Assembly (NCBI GenBank): GCA_038231815.1
Contig: JBBRKQ010000106.1
Location: 1 to 13,032 of the forward strand
Direction of reading: 5' to 3'
Origin: CAILKP01 sp038231815
GTDB lineage: Bacteria > Planctomycetota > Phycisphaerae > Phycisphaerales > UBA1924
DNA: 13,032 bases
The notes beneath the pieces were generated by a model that searched no databases, had not been told where the DNA came from, and saw nothing but the letters and a program-made list of their open reading frames with translations. The position numbers and the translations under genes are program-made. Below are positions 5,573-12,959 of this stretch, one piece after another (the stretch's first letter is position 1; each line of letters opens with the position of its first letter).

Positions 5573-8500
5573 GTACCGACCCGCACACACGCGTGCGCAG
5601 CTTGTTTGATGCCGCACTGGATGTGCCGGAGTCTGACCGTGGGGCACTTATTGATACCACGGCGGCAGGGGACCACGCCCTAGCCGCCGAAGTGCGCTCG
5701 CTGCTGGCAGCGCTTGATGCGGGCGGCACGGCCCTTGATGCCGGGGCGACACAGGATCTTGGCATAGCTGGGCTGTCTGGGGTTGATTCCTCTGCGCAGG
5801 CACCTGCTGTTGGCGTTGAAATTAACGGCGTGAGCATCGGTGGGTTTCGGCTGATTCGCCTGCTGGGCTCCGGTTCAATGGGTTCGGTATATGAAGCTGC
5901 GCAGGGCAATCCGGCTCGCACGGTGGCGCTCAAGGTAATGCGGACACTGGCCAGCACGCCTGACTCGCGGCGGCGGTTTATAGAAGAGGCCCAGATTCTT
6001 GCGCGGCTGCGGCACCCCGGTGTTGCCCAAGTATTTGCGGCCGGAACGCACGAGCTTGCGCCGCGAACAGCGCAGGATGCCGCGGTGTCGCGGGTGCTTG
6101 ATCTGGCCCAAGCCGTTCCGTGGATTGCCATGGAACTGGTGGAAAGCGCCCGGCCGATTACGGCGTATGCAGATGGGGCAAGGCTCAGCATCCGTCAGCG
6201 GCTTGAGCTTTTCTTGGGTGTCTGCGATGCGGTACACCACGGCCACCAGCGTGGCATCATTCACCGTGACTTAAAGCCAGCCAACTTACTGGTTGATGGG
6301 CAGGGCGCGGTCAAAGTGATTGACTTTGGAATTGCCCGGGTGTTAGAAATTGGTGGGCCGAGTGATGGTGGGTCAGCGCCAACCTTGCGTGGCTCGCTCA
6401 TTGGCACCCTGCGCTACATGAGCCCGGAGCAGTGCGACGGTGATTCTCTGGCTGTTGATACTCGCAGTGATGTGTACGCCCTTGGGGTCGTGCTGTACGA
6501 GATTCTCACCGCGACAGCGCCATACAGCCTTGATGGCGGATCGTTTGCTGGGGCGGTGCGCACCATTCGTGAAGCGGCGCCGGTCGCGCCTTCGGTGGTG
6601 AACTCTGCAATTGGGAGCGATGTGCAGTGCATTGTGCTCAAAGCGCTTGAAAAGGATCGTGAGCGGCGGTACCAGTCCGCGGCGGACTTGGCCGATGACA
6701 TCCGCCGATATCTTGCCAGCAAGCCCATCTCGGCTAGGCCAGCTGGCGTGTTGTATCGCACAGCCAAACTCGCCCGGCGCAATCCTGTTTTGGTGGGGCT
6801 GGCAACGGTGCTTGGCTTGGTTGTTTTGGTCAGCATCGTTGGCATCTCCGTATCGCTGGTGCGGGCGTTACGGGCTGAGGCCGCGGCGGAACTGGGCCGT
6901 GCTGATGCTGAGCGACGCAGTTATGTCGCTAGTATTTACGCCGCGGCGGCGGCGATTCAGGCGAGCGACGGCGGTGGTGCGCAGGCGAGGCTTGCGGGCA
7001 CCCCCGAGCGGCTGCGGGGGTGGGAATGGCGGCACCTGAGCGCCCTGGCGGATCAGAGCATTGCGCGAATTGAGGTGCCCGCGGGGGAAGCGTTTTATAG
7101 CGTGTCGCCTGACGGTGAAACGGTGATTGGTCGCTTTGGCGATGACACGGTTCGGGCGTTTGACCGTGACCTCAAACGCCAGCGGTGGAACATCCCGTGG
7201 TTGGGCCAAGGCTTTGAGCCACAATTTTCTGCTGATGGGCGGATGGCGGTTGTCACGGGCAGTGACAACATGCTGCTGGATACCGCCGATGGTCGCGTGA
7301 TCCGCCGGTTTGATGTACCAAAGGGTGTGCGCACGTTTGGCGGTGCTCTCAGCAGCGACGGGTCTCTGGTGGCCATCGGTATCGAGGGGGCCGCCGAACT
7401 TTGGGTGTTTAATGTCCACACCGGGGCGGTGGTGTTTCGCACCTCGGGAACGGGCGCCGGTTTTGATCCGGACTTCAGCCCTGATGGCCGCTTGCTGGCG
7501 TTTGGCGAGTACCCAGAAACAGTGATCGTGCAGGTTGGTTCATGGAAGGAGCTTTACCGCTTCCCGACAGCGCGCTCGATGCCGCCGGAAGTATCGAAGG
7601 TGCGATTTTCACCGGATGGCAAGATGCTGGCCGTGACTGTGGGCTTTGATATCGGACTGCACAACGCCACGGATGGCGCGCTGCTGAGGATGTTCAAGGG
7701 GCATTCACAGCGCATCCACTCCGTCGCCTTTGATGCCGCCGGCCGGTACCTCGTTTCAGGCTCGGTCGATAAATCAGTGCGGCTCTGGGACGTTGCCGGC
7801 ACCGATGACCCGGTGGTCCTGCTTGGCCACGGCGCCGCGGTTCGTTTCGTCCGGTTCATCGCAGACCCGAACCACGCCGGTCAGGAACAGATCTGGTCGA
7901 GCGATGAGCAGCCGAGCATCCGATTGTGGAACTCAAATCCCTCGAAACTGGTAGGCGGCTTCTCGTTCTCGTCCGGTGCCAGCCCGGTGCTCGGTCTGGC
8001 CTTTGATCGACAGTCGCGGCTCCTGGTCGCGGCGCGCCACACCGAAGCGGCGGTGTGGGACGCGGTACGGGGCAGTCTGGCCAGTCCGGAGCAAACCCAG
8101 CCGGGGCCCTCCGTCTCGATAAATCTTGATGAACGATTGTGGGCGGTGGGCGTGGTCGGCGAAGGTCTGTCGCTCGGTGAGCTTGGCACGCTCACCCCAC
8201 GGTGGACGGTGCCGGCACATGTTACCGCAAGTTCCTTGGTTCAACTCAGCCCCGATGGACGGTTTGTCGCAGCGGGACTTGCCGATGGTGGCGTGCTGGT
8301 GGTGCGGGCGACAGACGGGCGGTCGTTGTGCCGCATCGAAGTGCCGGGTGAAAAACTCATCGCCCGCCCGTGCTTTTCACCGGATTCAACCCAGCTTATC
8401 ACCGGCCACCGCGATGGCTCCGGCCGCCTTACCGAGGTTGCCACCGGTCGCGAGCTCGCTCTTTACCACGACTCCACCAATGCTGTGTACGTGGTGGCCA

Positions 8501-8853
8501 TTTCGGAAGATGGTCGCACCATTGCTCTCGGATTCCAGGGCGGGATGGTTCAGCTCTGGGATGTTGCATCCGGCATCAAAGTGCGCACGCTCAGCGGCTG
8601 GCACGCCACCGTGTGGGGCCTGGCCTTCAGCCCCGATGGCACCCGGCTGGCCGTCGGCTCGCAGGATCGTGTAGCCCGCATCTTCAACTTCAAAACCGGC
8701 GACGAACTCTTGCAGCTTCGCAAGCACTCCGGCACCGTCATGTCGCTGGCTTGGAGCCCTGATGGTCGTTTTCTGGCGACCGGCGGGTACGACCAGCGCG
8801 TGTATGTCTGGGACTCGCAGCCGGTATCAGCGGCGGGCCCGGCGCATCGATAA
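5569..8853 (+). CDS. Transmembrane Ser/Thr protein kinase with WD40 propeller region
   Basis: The protein has 1094 residues and starts at a GTG overlapping the sigma-factor stop (GTGA). Residues 1-55 form a helical leader (RVRSLFDAALDVPESDRGAL, EVRSLLAAL) seen in many planctomycete kinases paired with sigma factors. The PknB-like kinase domain covers about 92-385: Gly loop G100SGSMG105, catalytic Lys122 in VALKV, HRDLKPAN at 232-239 with Asp234, DFG at 252-254 and SPE at 285-287. All key residues are present, so it should be active. About 20 extra residues (161-183) lie before the hinge (PWIAMELVES). One transmembrane helix spans about 405-431. The LRGWEWRHL linker precedes about 13 WD40-like blades (roughly 500-1083, with repeated SPDG and LWD motifs), enough for two propellers. 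It probably transduces an envelope signal to the sigma factor; this is inference. Confidence 0.93.
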   Translation: MSTDPHTRVRSLFDAALDVPESDRGALIDTTAAGDHALAAEVRSLLAALDAGGTALDAGATQDLGIAGLSGVDSSAQAPAVGVEINGVSIGGFRLIRLLGSGSMGSVYEAAQGNPARTVALKVMRTLASTPDSRRRFIEEAQILARLRHPGVAQVFAAGTHELAPRTAQDAAVSRVLDLAQAVPWIAMELVESARPITAYADGARLSIRQRLELFLGVCDAVHHGHQRGIIHRDLKPANLLVDGQGAVKVIDFGIARVLEIGGPSDGGSAPTLRGSLIGTLRYMSPEQCDGDSLAVDTRSDVYALGVVLYEILTATAPYSLDGGSFAGAVRTIREAAPVAPSVVNSAIGSDVQCIVLKALEKDRERRYQSAADLADDIRRYLASKPISARPAGVLYRTAKLARRNPVLVGLATVLGLVVLVSIVGISVSLVRALRAEAAAELGRADAERRSYVASIYAAAAAIQASDGGGAQARLAGTPERLRGWEWRHLSALADQSIARIEVPAGEAFYSVSPDGETVIGRFGDDTVRAFDRDLKRQRWNIPWLGQGFEPQFSADGRMAVVTGSDNMLLDTADGRVIRRFDVPKGVRTFGGALSSDGSLVAIGIEGAAELWVFNVHTGAVVFRTSGTGAGFDPDFSPDGRLLAFGEYPETVIVQVGSWKELYRFPTARSMPPEVSKVRFSPDGKMLAVTVGFDIGLHNATDGALLRMFKGHSQRIHSVAFDAAGRYLVSGSVDKSVRLWDVAGTDDPVVLLGHGAAVRFVRFIADPNHAGQEQIWSSDEQPSIRLWNSNPSKLVGGFSFSSGASPVLGLAFDRQSRLLVAARHTEAAVWDAVRGSLASPEQTQPGPSVSINLDERLWAVGVVGEGLSLGELGTLTPRWTVPAHVTASSLVQLSPDGRFVAAGLADGGVLVVRATDGRSLCRIEVPGEKLIARPCFSPDSTQLITGHRDGSGRLTEVATGRELALYHDSTNAVYVVAISEDGRTIALGFQGGMVQLWDVASGIKVRTLSGWHATVWGLAFSPDGTRLAVGSQDRVARIFNFKTGDELLQLRKHSGTVMSLAWSPDGRFLATGGYDQRVYVWDSQPVSAAGPAHR

Positions 8854-8865
8854 CGTTGCACGCTT

Positions 8866-8889
8866 CGGCGGGCAGGTAACTGCTTGCCG
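8866..8889 (+). terminator. GC-rich hairpin after the kinase gene
   Basis: CGGCGGGCAG and CTGCTTGCCG form a 10-bp stem on the plus-strand RNA, two pairs being G-U, closed by a GTAA (GNRA-type) tetraloop, 12 bases after the kinase stop. On the minus strand the same two positions become A-C mismatches, so the structure favours the kinase transcript. There is no U-run, so termination is possible but not certain. Confidence 0.45.
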
Positions 8890-8908
8890 CGCAGGATCTC
8901 ATTGGTGA

Positions 8909-9808
8909 TCAATCTCGAGGCGGCAGACTCGCCTTTGAAAGTGGTGGCTCGCCTCGGAGGCGCAAGGCCAGGTCGGCCAGTATCCGGGGATCTCGGCTCA
9001 CGGTGCCGTGGCTTGCGGCGCCGCAGCCTTCGAGCCAGATTGGATGTCGCCCGGGTGGCGCAGCGCGGGTTGCGCCGACCCACTGGTCATCAAGCCTCGT
9101 GTAGCACACTTGCTCTATGGTGCGCAGGCGTTCATCGCTCATCCAGGCGGTGTGCAGGCGGGCCAGCAGTGGGCTGCCGAACTTCACGGCGGCCGCGGCG
9201 GGGTCGGGGGCGATTTTGTCGGCCAGTTTTGCTCCTTGGTGGGGGGTGGCCAAGGTGAACAGGCGGGCGATGTTGAGCCGTGTAAGGCCAGGGCCACCAA
9301 GACCCACCGATTCGAGGCCAACGGCCGCGAGCTTGGCGACGATGCCGCCCATTGAAATGGCGACAACATCCAGCGGGAGACTCCGACGAGCGGCTTCGCC
9401 CGGCACTGTTTGCAGATCTGGCCAGCGTTGCTGCACGCACCGCATGACCTTGCGGACCATGGCGGGCAAGTCCGAAGCGGTGAGGTACGAGACTGCGAGC
9501 CAGTCGTTGCCGCTTGCGTTGGTGTGGCGGCGTAGCTGCTCTTTAAGTACGAGCACCTGAAAATCAGGTCCGCGATAACCGTTTAGGAGCAAGACGGGAC
9601 GGGGCAGTGTCACGGGCTGCTTGGCCAGCCGCCGCAAAGTGAGGTTCGCTTCGGCGGTGGTGGTTGGAAATGCGGGGTTTGGCTCTGCACGCACGGGTGA
9701 GAGCGCAGCGATGATGGCCATGAGGCCATCGCCGCATGAGGCGCGGAGTGAGCGGAAGAGTGGTTCACCGGCGAATGAGCGGATGATGGGCATTTGTGAG
9801 GTGGACAT
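8909..9808 (-). CDS. Alpha/beta-hydrolase, lipase/esterase-like
   Basis: The 299-residue protein looks like an alpha/beta-hydrolase of the lipase/esterase kind. PVLLLNGYRG (71-80) is the beta-strand and oxyanion-hole region. LPLDVVAISMGGIVAKL (144-160) is the nucleophile elbow with Ser152; the usual first Gly of GxSxG is Ala150, as in some lipases. LARLFTLATPHQGAKLAD-like text (TLATPHQGA, 185-193) is typical of lipases acting on esters. The acid is probably Asp240 or Asp241 in RLDDQWVG, and the base His267 in GAASHGTVSRDPRIL. There is no convincing signal peptide, so it is probably cytoplasmic. It is convergent with the kinase gene (about 55 bp apart) and tightly divergent from the next gene. 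The substrate is unknown. The ATG at 9808 has AGAGG only three bases away; Met6 (9793) is an alternative. Confidence 0.8.
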   Translation of the reverse strand: MSTSQMPIIRSFAGEPLFRSLRASCGDGLMAIIAALSPVRAEPNPAFPTTTAEANLTLRRLAKQPVTLPRPVLLLNGYRGPDFQVLVLKEQLRRHTNASGNDWLAVSYLTASDLPAMVRKVMRCVQQRWPDLQTVPGEAARRSLPLDVVAISMGGIVAKLAAVGLESVGLGGPGLTRLNIARLFTLATPHQGAKLADKIAPDPAAAAVKFGSPLLARLHTAWMSDERLRTIEQVCYTRLDDQWVGATRAAPPGRHPIWLEGCGAASHGTVSRDPRILADLALRLRGEPPLSKASLPPRD

Positions 9809-9849
9809 TAGCCTCTAGAAACTCTGGCCCCGCACCGATAAACTGCTTC

Positions 9850-11205
9850 ATGAGCGGGTCGCCAGCCGCGGTACATCGTGCAATGCAGCGCCGCGCCCGA
9901 CTTTGGGTGGCGGCCGTTGGGTGCGCTGTTGCCGGGCTGCTGCTGAGTGGTGTTGGACTTTGGCAGGGAGATTCAATTTTCTTGCTGCTGGGGTTGCTGC
10001 TGTGCGCGATTGCGGTGCCGGCTGCGGTGCGGGCGAAGGCGAAGGCGTGGGCAAGTTCACTGGGCAAGCCGCCACCGGGCGTGTTGGTGGCCTTGCTGCG
10101 TGGCGCTGGTTGGATGTTTTACGCGGGCCTGCTGACGGCGGCGATTTCATGGCTGAGCCTTGGCGGCGACCCGACAAAGTTTATTTTTGTGGGAATGGTG
10201 GCGGGTTGCATCGCGATGGGGGTATCACTCGTTCACAGCGGCTGGCCACGCCGGATTGGTGATGGGCTGCACTGCGCCCGCTGCGACTATACCTGCGCGG
10301 AATGGGACATTGATTTGCGGCCGTTGCAATGTCCGGAGTGCGCGCATTACTGGGGCTATGACGTGCGGCGGGGCAAGCGGTTTGTGCGGTTTCGATTTTT
10401 AGTGTGTGGCGGCATAATCGCGTTACTCGCTTTTTTGGGGACGAACCTTGGATTGATTGGCGGGATGACGCGGCTGGTGCCGACTTGGGCGCTGCTGATT
10501 TCTGAGCGCAGCGGCGGCGGCGACAGGCTTTTGTACAGGGCCCTTGCGCGAAGAACGCTTAGCCCTGCGGAGGAAGATGCTGTGGTTGATCGGGTGTTGA
10601 CACGATTTGCTGCGGACCCGAAGGATCTGGGGATGACGTTTATTGAGGAATTGGACCGGGCGATGCCGGTTTCGCGACTAGGGCCGAAGGTGCGCGATCG
10701 CATCTTTGAGGTTGGATTTCCGGTCAGGGTGATTGCTCCGAGGAAGATACTGGCGGCGACACCGGTGAATGTGCGACTGGTGACAACCAGCAATGGACCA
10801 CCAGATTTGTTGACGGCAGTGCCGATCGCGAACAGCAGCGCGTCGTACTTGAGCGCAGGGCTGTTTCTGGATGCGGTTTGGGCCGAACCGGTTGAAGCTG
10901 CCGGTGTGGTGGTGCCGCCTGCGAGTGGTGGTGGTGCAAACAGCGGTGCGGGGCTGGGGAAGCGGGTGACGTGGTGGTATCAGGCCTGGGAGCCGTTTGG
11001 TGGCGAGTCGCCGCTGGGGGCAGCTTTGACGTTTGAGCAGCCGGGCAAGTACGTGGTGTTCATGCGGTACTGGGTATTTCTGACGCCGACACAGCAAGCG
11101 GATGTGGTGACTTGGCGGCCCGATGGGGTGCCGGAGTTTCTTGGGCTAACTTTTCGGTTTGAGCGACGGACGGAGAAACTGGAAGTGACGGTTGAATCAG
11201 AGTAA
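9850..11205 (+). CDS. Membrane protein with Cys4 zinc ribbon, unknown function
   Basis: The protein has 451 residues from the ATG at 9850. A GTG at 9796 would overlap the divergent hydrolase gene by 13 bp and is less likely; 9883 is also possible. There is no Shine-Dalgarno. Predicted membrane helices are at about 18-37, 42-60, 85-103, 109-127 and 183-205. Between the fourth and fifth lies a zinc ribbon, HCARCDYTCAEWD then LQCPECAHYWGYD, with Cys142, Cys145, Cys161 and Cys164 as likely ligands. The C-terminal half (about 210-451) is soluble and includes a helical stretch (PAEEDAVVDRVLTRFAADPK) and beta-rich segments (FPVRVIAPRKILAATPVNVRL; GKYVVFMRYWVF). Such membrane-anchored rubredoxin-like ribbons are frequent in planctomycete genomes and mostly uncharacterised. 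I do not recognise the C-terminal domain. Confidence 0.8.
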   Translation: MSGSPAAVHRAMQRRARLWVAAVGCAVAGLLLSGVGLWQGDSIFLLLGLLLCAIAVPAAVRAKAKAWASSLGKPPPGVLVALLRGAGWMFYAGLLTAAISWLSLGGDPTKFIFVGMVAGCIAMGVSLVHSGWPRRIGDGLHCARCDYTCAEWDIDLRPLQCPECAHYWGYDVRRGKRFVRFRFLVCGGIIALLAFLGTNLGLIGGMTRLVPTWALLISERSGGGDRLLYRALARRTLSPAEEDAVVDRVLTRFAADPKDLGMTFIEELDRAMPVSRLGPKVRDRIFEVGFPVRVIAPRKILAATPVNVRLVTTSNGPPDLLTAVPIANSSASYLSAGLFLDAVWAEPVEAAGVVVPPASGGGANSGAGLGKRVTWWYQAWEPFGGESPLGAALTFEQPGKYVVFMRYWVFLTPTQQADVVTWRPDGVPEFLGLTFRFERRTEKLEVTVESE

Positions 11206-11266
11206 ACGGTTGATTGAGTTATTGAGTGCTGATGGCGGCTTGGCGATCTCGGCAGGTTGGCCTGGG

Positions 11267-11273
11267 TTTTTTT
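11267..11273 (+). terminator. Weak terminator candidate after the zinc-ribbon gene
   Basis: Seven T residues follow a very short CAGG-TTGG-CCTG stem (11254-11265), about 60 bp after the stop. The stem is only four pairs, so confidence is low. Confidence 0.25.
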
Positions 11274-11282
11274 CCTCTAAAA

Positions 11283-11296
11283 CGATATAAATATCG
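11283..11296. promoter_or_regulatory. Perfect palindrome upstream of the GbsR-like regulator
   Basis: CGATATAAATATCG is a perfect 14-bp palindrome (6-bp arms, AA centre) about 77 bp before the regulator start. The MarR/GbsR fold binds as a dimer to such dyads, so an autoregulatory operator is plausible. It also sits in the most AT-rich part of the intergenic region and could overlap a -10 box (TATAAA). Confidence 0.35.
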
Positions 11297-11327
11297 GACT
11301 ATTTGTGGTGCCGGCCGATCTTCCATG

Positions 11328-11351
11328 ACTTTCGGAAGTTTTTGAAAGTTT
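11328..11351. promoter_or_regulatory. ACTTTC...GAAAGT dyad with AAGTTT direct repeats
   Basis: ACTTTC at 11328-11333 and GAAAGT at 11344-11349 are inverted across 10 bases, and AAGTTT occurs at 11336-11341 and again at 11346-11351, exactly one helical turn apart. It lies 22 bp before the regulator start and is the second candidate operator. Confidence 0.35.
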
Positions 11352-11372
11352 AGTGGAACTGGCGCTGTTCGC

Positions 11373-12023
11373 ATGCGATACTACAGAAGGATGAAGTCGA
11401 TTTCCCATAGTCCGGAGTTAGAGTCCAAGTCCGTGGCGACTGAGGCTGGCAATGTCTCGGCCAGTGCGAGCTTGCCCGAGGCGATTATGAAGGCGCAGGA
11501 CAGCTTTGTGGCGACGTGGGGACAGATGGGCGCGACTTGGGGGATTAGCCGCACCATGGCCGAGGTGCACGCACTGCTGTACATAACCGGCGTGCCGCTT
11601 TGCACGGATGATGTGATGGACCGGCTGGCAATTAGCCGCGGCAATGCGAGTATGTCTCTGCGGGCACTGGTGGATTGGGGGCTGATCTCGCGGACGCACA
11701 AGCGGGGTGACCGGAAGGAATACTTTGGGGCGGAGCAGGATGTGTGGGCGCTGCTGCAGGCGGTGGCGCGTGAGCGGATGAAGCGTGAGGTGCAGCCGGT
11801 GTTGCAATCTTTGTATGAACTGCGCGATGTGACCGAGGCAGCGCGGCCGGGCAATGAGGCGCTTGGTGCGCCAGCGGTGAGCAGTTTGGCTGTATCCCAT
11901 AACTCGCGGGTGGATGCGATGATTGAGTTGATTAAGTTGGTTGAGCAACTGGGCTCGCGGCTTGCATCAATGCGGCCGGACCAGTTGCGGGATGTTGCCG
12001 AGGCTGTAGCGCAGCAGGACTAG
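11373..12023 (+). CDS. GbsR/MarR-family transcriptional regulator
   Basis: The 216-residue protein resembles GbsR-type regulators (COG1510). FVATWGQMGATWGISRTMAE (45-64) and VHALLYITGVPLCTDDVMDR are the hallmark N-terminal part. The winged helix follows, with a recognition helix around LAISRGNASMSLRALVDWGL (86-104) and a wing at HKRGDRKEYFGAE. The C-terminal helices (about 125-150 and 183-213) probably dimerise. About 35 extra residues, Ser- and Ala-rich, precede the domain. The ATG at 11373 has no ribosome binding site; an ATG at 11391 directly follows AGAAGG, too close to be standard. GbsR relatives control osmoprotectant uptake or synthesis in Bacillus, but no such transporter or enzyme gene is visible here, so the regulated genes are unknown. 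Candidate operators lie just upstream. Confidence 0.88.
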   Translation: MRYYRRMKSISHSPELESKSVATEAGNVSASASLPEAIMKAQDSFVATWGQMGATWGISRTMAEVHALLYITGVPLCTDDVMDRLAISRGNASMSLRALVDWGLISRTHKRGDRKEYFGAEQDVWALLQAVARERMKREVQPVLQSLYELRDVTEAARPGNEALGAPAVSSLAVSHNSRVDAMIELIKLVEQLGSRLASMRPDQLRDVAEAVAQQD

Positions 12024-12134
12024 AGCGGCGACGATTGGAAAGTTTGGTGTTTTTGTGTTGGGAAACGCTGTTTGCCTGAATTGATGTGTGCATTTGTGTG
12101 GTCCGTATGTGACCGTTGAAACCGGAAGTGAGCC

Positions 12135-12539
12135 ATGAGCCAGATGCTGACAAACAACCAACCGACTCGCACCAGCAAGCCCGCAACGGCGGCGCTGGCG
12201 ATTTCGTGGCCGGTGGCGTGCGCGGGCGTGCCCAGTGGTGTGGCCGGGTGTGGCGGGCGAATGCTTGCCAGCGTGTGCTGGAAGGTTGATGGTGGAATGG
12301 CGTACCCGACGGGCGTGGATGTGGATGGCCACGAGTACAGCCTTGGCGAGGGCGCTGCAGTGCGGACAGTACAGCTTGGCGACCTAGTGCACATGGACAC
12401 GGCCGGTGGCGAGCTGCACCTGACACTGCGGACCGAGGCGGATGGGACCAAGCGGGTTCTGTTTGTCGCGACAGGCTTGCTGGAGGCGCTGCAGATTCCG
12501 GGAGGGCGTGCGGAGTGGCCGGTGCTGGTGGCAGGCTAA
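12135..12539 (+). CDS. Small hypothetical protein
   Basis: This 134-residue reading frame starts at an ATG with a GGAAGTGAG-type purine stretch just upstream. Codon third positions are strongly G or C, as in the surrounding real genes, and no competing frame looks better, so I think it is coding. The N-terminal 35 residues are low in charge (ATAALAISWPVACAGVPSGV) but do not form a clean signal peptide. The rest looks like a small beta-rich fold: VCWKVDGGMAYPTGVDVDGH, VQLGDLVHMDTAGGELHLTL and KRVLFVATGLLEALQIPG. I recognise no family. It follows the GbsR-like gene by 111 bp on the same strand, so the two may share a transcript. Confidence 0.6.
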   Translation: MSQMLTNNQPTRTSKPATAALAISWPVACAGVPSGVAGCGGRMLASVCWKVDGGMAYPTGVDVDGHEYSLGEGAAVRTVQLGDLVHMDTAGGELHLTLRTEADGTKRVLFVATGLLEALQIPGGRAEWPVLVAG

Positions 12540-12959
12540 GGCGTAGGGACGGAGGGGATGCGGGGTTGAATGTGGGGATGGGAGTAGAGGAACCCCAGGA
12601 ATGGGTGAGGAACGGGAAGGCAAGGGGCAGTTTCCAGTGACAAACGCCGAACCATGCCGTGAGGCTGGAGGCGCTGGCAGGGCGGCAAGGCTGGCCGGCA
12701 GTAAAGGGAAGGCGAGACGGTTAGGTATAAAATAGGGTAAGCACCGGCATTTTCATCCCTTTGTGAACTCCTGACCTCTGGGTGAGCGTGTGTTGGGTCA
12801 AGTGAACGGGCGGTACCCGCAAAGATTCCAAAAGCCGGTTTTTACAAAAATAACACAGGCCCGGCACCGCGAACGATGTCGAGCCTGTGTGTGGGCTGTA
12901 ACAGCCAACGACAAAGCCTTGGCCGTATTGCACAGAAACCAGAAAAGATCAGATTTTTT
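12540..12959. other. Gene-free region with G-rich tract and terminator
   Basis: This is 420 bp without a credible gene. The first 180 bases are strikingly purine-rich on the plus strand and contain G-runs at 12546-12548, 12554-12557, 12562-12565, 12574-12577 and 12580-12582. An AT-rich patch (tataaaat) at 12726-12733 could be a -10 box, but no -35 was found. The right third carries the minus-strand terminator of the gene at the window edge. The short reading frames crossing this region have no coding character. Confidence 0.5.
12843..12890 (-). terminator. Rho-independent terminator for the right-edge gene
   Basis: On the minus strand an 8-bp stem (ACACAGGC / GCCTGTGT), extended by about five more pairs after one mismatch, is followed immediately by TTATTTTTGT. 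It lies about 70 bp after the stop of the gene entering at the right edge. In the plus direction no T-run follows. This is the clearest intrinsic terminator in the window. Confidence 0.75.

Noticed and set aside
5268..6191. A 307-codon open frame antisense to the sigma/kinase junction
   Set aside because: It crosses conserved regions of two clearly real genes. Long antisense frames are expected at this GC content, and its sequence shows no domain.
11342..11382. TTGAAA ... GATACT as a sigma-70 promoter of the GbsR-like gene
   Set aside because: The spacing is about 29 bases, far from the usual 16 to 18, and the -10 would lie inside the coding sequence from the first ATG.
12721..12933. A 70-codon minus-strand frame
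   Set aside because: It runs through the terminator hairpin and U-tract of the right-edge gene and has no coding signature.
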